Shown here piece after piece: positions 6,727-7,396 of a DNA stretch of 7,396 nt. The DNA is from an uncultured Corynebacterium sp. Lineage in GTDB: Bacteria > Actinomycetota > Actinomycetes > Mycobacteriales > Mycobacteriaceae. Positions within the stretch are counted from its first letter, which is position 1; each line of letters begins with the position of its first letter. Location: contig NZ_CAMXWS010000055.1 of NCBI RefSeq assembly GCF_947253065.1, positions 1 to 7,396 of the forward strand. Direction: 5' to 3'. Made by a program: the position numbers and the translations under genes. The notes beneath the pieces were generated by a model. The model saw only the letters and a list, made by a program, of their open reading frames with translations, searched no databases and was not told the origin of the DNA.

Positions 6727-7396
6727 GCGACTTTTCACACAAGTTGAGGTACATGCGCTTACTTTCGGCTTCAGCACCGTTGACCACGAGCAGGTACTGT
6801 GCGTCCTCCCCTTCCGGAGCAATGCGGTAAGCCGGCGGGGTCACGTCTTCCATCTTGTAGGAGCGTGCAGAGCACTTCTCATTACCAATGACCTCAGTGT
6901 CGCCCTCCGGCAGCAGGCCGTCGCGCGTCTGCTCATCACCATAATCAATGATGCTCACGCCAAGGTCCTTGTCCGAACAGCGGATGCGGGCCTTCTGCCC
7001 ATCCTCCGGCGTCTGGGACTCACACTTCATGTTCAACCAGCCGCGTTGACCAGATTTCTCCGAAATGATCCGCGGGAAGGTGTCCGCCATCTCCTGCTCT
7101 TGGGCATTCCAACCCTCACCCTGGTTATCCCAGAGCCACCAGCCACCAGCGCCGATACCGCCGAGCAGCAACAAGATCATGAACACGAGCAGCCAGGTCA
7201 GGGCCTTAGATTTCTTTTGCGGCTGTGGCTCGAAAAACTCCGGCTGGGCGTAGCCCGGGTACTCGTAGGGCTGCTGGTAGTGCGGCTCCACGGGCGGGAA
7301 ACCCGGGCTGGTATCCGGGAAGTGCTGCTTCGGGCGCTCCCGCTGCTCCTCCACCGGCTGGGCGGGCAGGCTCCACTGCACTGTCGCGTCGTCGGC
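6719..7396 (-). CDS. One-pass membrane protein with external domain, unknown function (5' end outside window)
   Basis: The last 225 residues are visible and the frame is open to the right edge, reading ADDATVQWS inward, so the true start is probably outside the window; the GTG at 7381 would be an internal start. A cytoplasmic Pro/Tyr/Gln-rich segment (HYQQPYEYPGYAQPEFFEP) is followed by basic QKKSK and one hydrophobic helix (ALTWLLVFMILLLLGGIGAG). The external part of about 135 residues has four cysteines (KCESQ, IRCSD, EKCSAR, NLCEK), which could form two disulfides. The positive residues before the helix favour a cytoplasmic N-terminus. The gene ends in an 8-bp overlap with the downstream lipoprotein gene, so both are probably made together at the envelope. 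I do not recognise the family; Pro/Tyr-rich tails of this kind are common in actinobacterial membrane proteins. Confidence 0.85.
   Translation of the reverse strand, partial: ADDATVQWSLPAQPVEEQRERPKQHFPDTSPGFPPVEPHYQQPYEYPGYAQPEFFEPQPQKKSKALTWLLVFMILLLLGGIGAGGWWLWDNQGEGWNAQEQEMADTFPRIISEKSGQRGWLNMKCESQTPEDGQKARIRCSDKDLGVSIIDYGDEQTRDGLLPEGDTEVIGNEKCSARSYKMEDVTPPAYRIAPEGEDAQYLLVVNGAEAESKRMYLNLCEKSRG

Noticed and set aside
6727..6822. Longer N-terminus for the lipoprotein starting at 6822
   Set aside because: It would place 32 residues before the signal peptide and overlap the membrane-protein gene by about 100 bp.

Overview
The window looks like a core-chromosome segment of a high-GC actinobacterium of the order Mycobacteriales, most probably a Corynebacterium. 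Three things support this. The ClpC unfoldase has a control region of the corynebacterial type, with a ClgR-type operator and a SigH-type promoter. The PTS Enzyme I resembles corynebacterial PtsI, for example in its GGPTSHT active site and its DPWQPAVL-like C-terminal region. Two short Thr-rich lipoproteins and a Pro/Tyr-rich one-pass membrane protein sit beside lysS. The species cannot be named from this sequence.

Every supported gene lies on the minus strand, so transcription runs from the right edge to the left edge. In order of transcription they are: a membrane-anchored protein of unknown function (6719-7396, start outside the window); a lipoprotein of unknown function overlapping its end by 8 bp (6139-6726); lysS, class II lysyl-tRNA synthetase (4563-6113, 25-nt gap); a second unknown lipoprotein (3941-4558, 4-nt gap); ptsI, PTS Enzyme I (2217-3905, 35-nt gap); a 148-nt control region (2069-2216); and clpC (1-2068, first 689 residues, cut by the left edge). 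The tight spacing of the first five genes suggests one operon or heavy read-through. The only intergenic region large enough for a full promoter is the one before clpC.

That control region is the most information-rich non-coding part. It contains a perfect 7-5-7 palindrome matching the ClgR operator pattern, a GGGAA-N17-CGTT match to SigH-type promoters, a good ribosome binding site, and an 11-bp perfect inverted repeat whose arms enclose the ClgR palindrome. ClgR plus SigH control of clpC is established in C. glutamicum; the outer inverted repeat is not explained by that model.

I did not find a convincing new multi-gene system. The points that deserve a second look are the nested inverted repeats before clpC, a ptsI without PTS partners between lysS and clpC that has two substitutions at normally conserved catalytic-region positions, the absence of lsr2 at this junction, an in-frame 12-bp tandem repeat in one lipoprotein, and three envelope proteins around lysS whose external domains each carry exactly four cysteines. 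There is no gene-free stretch over 300 nt, and I saw no RNA genes, mobile elements or CRISPR arrays.
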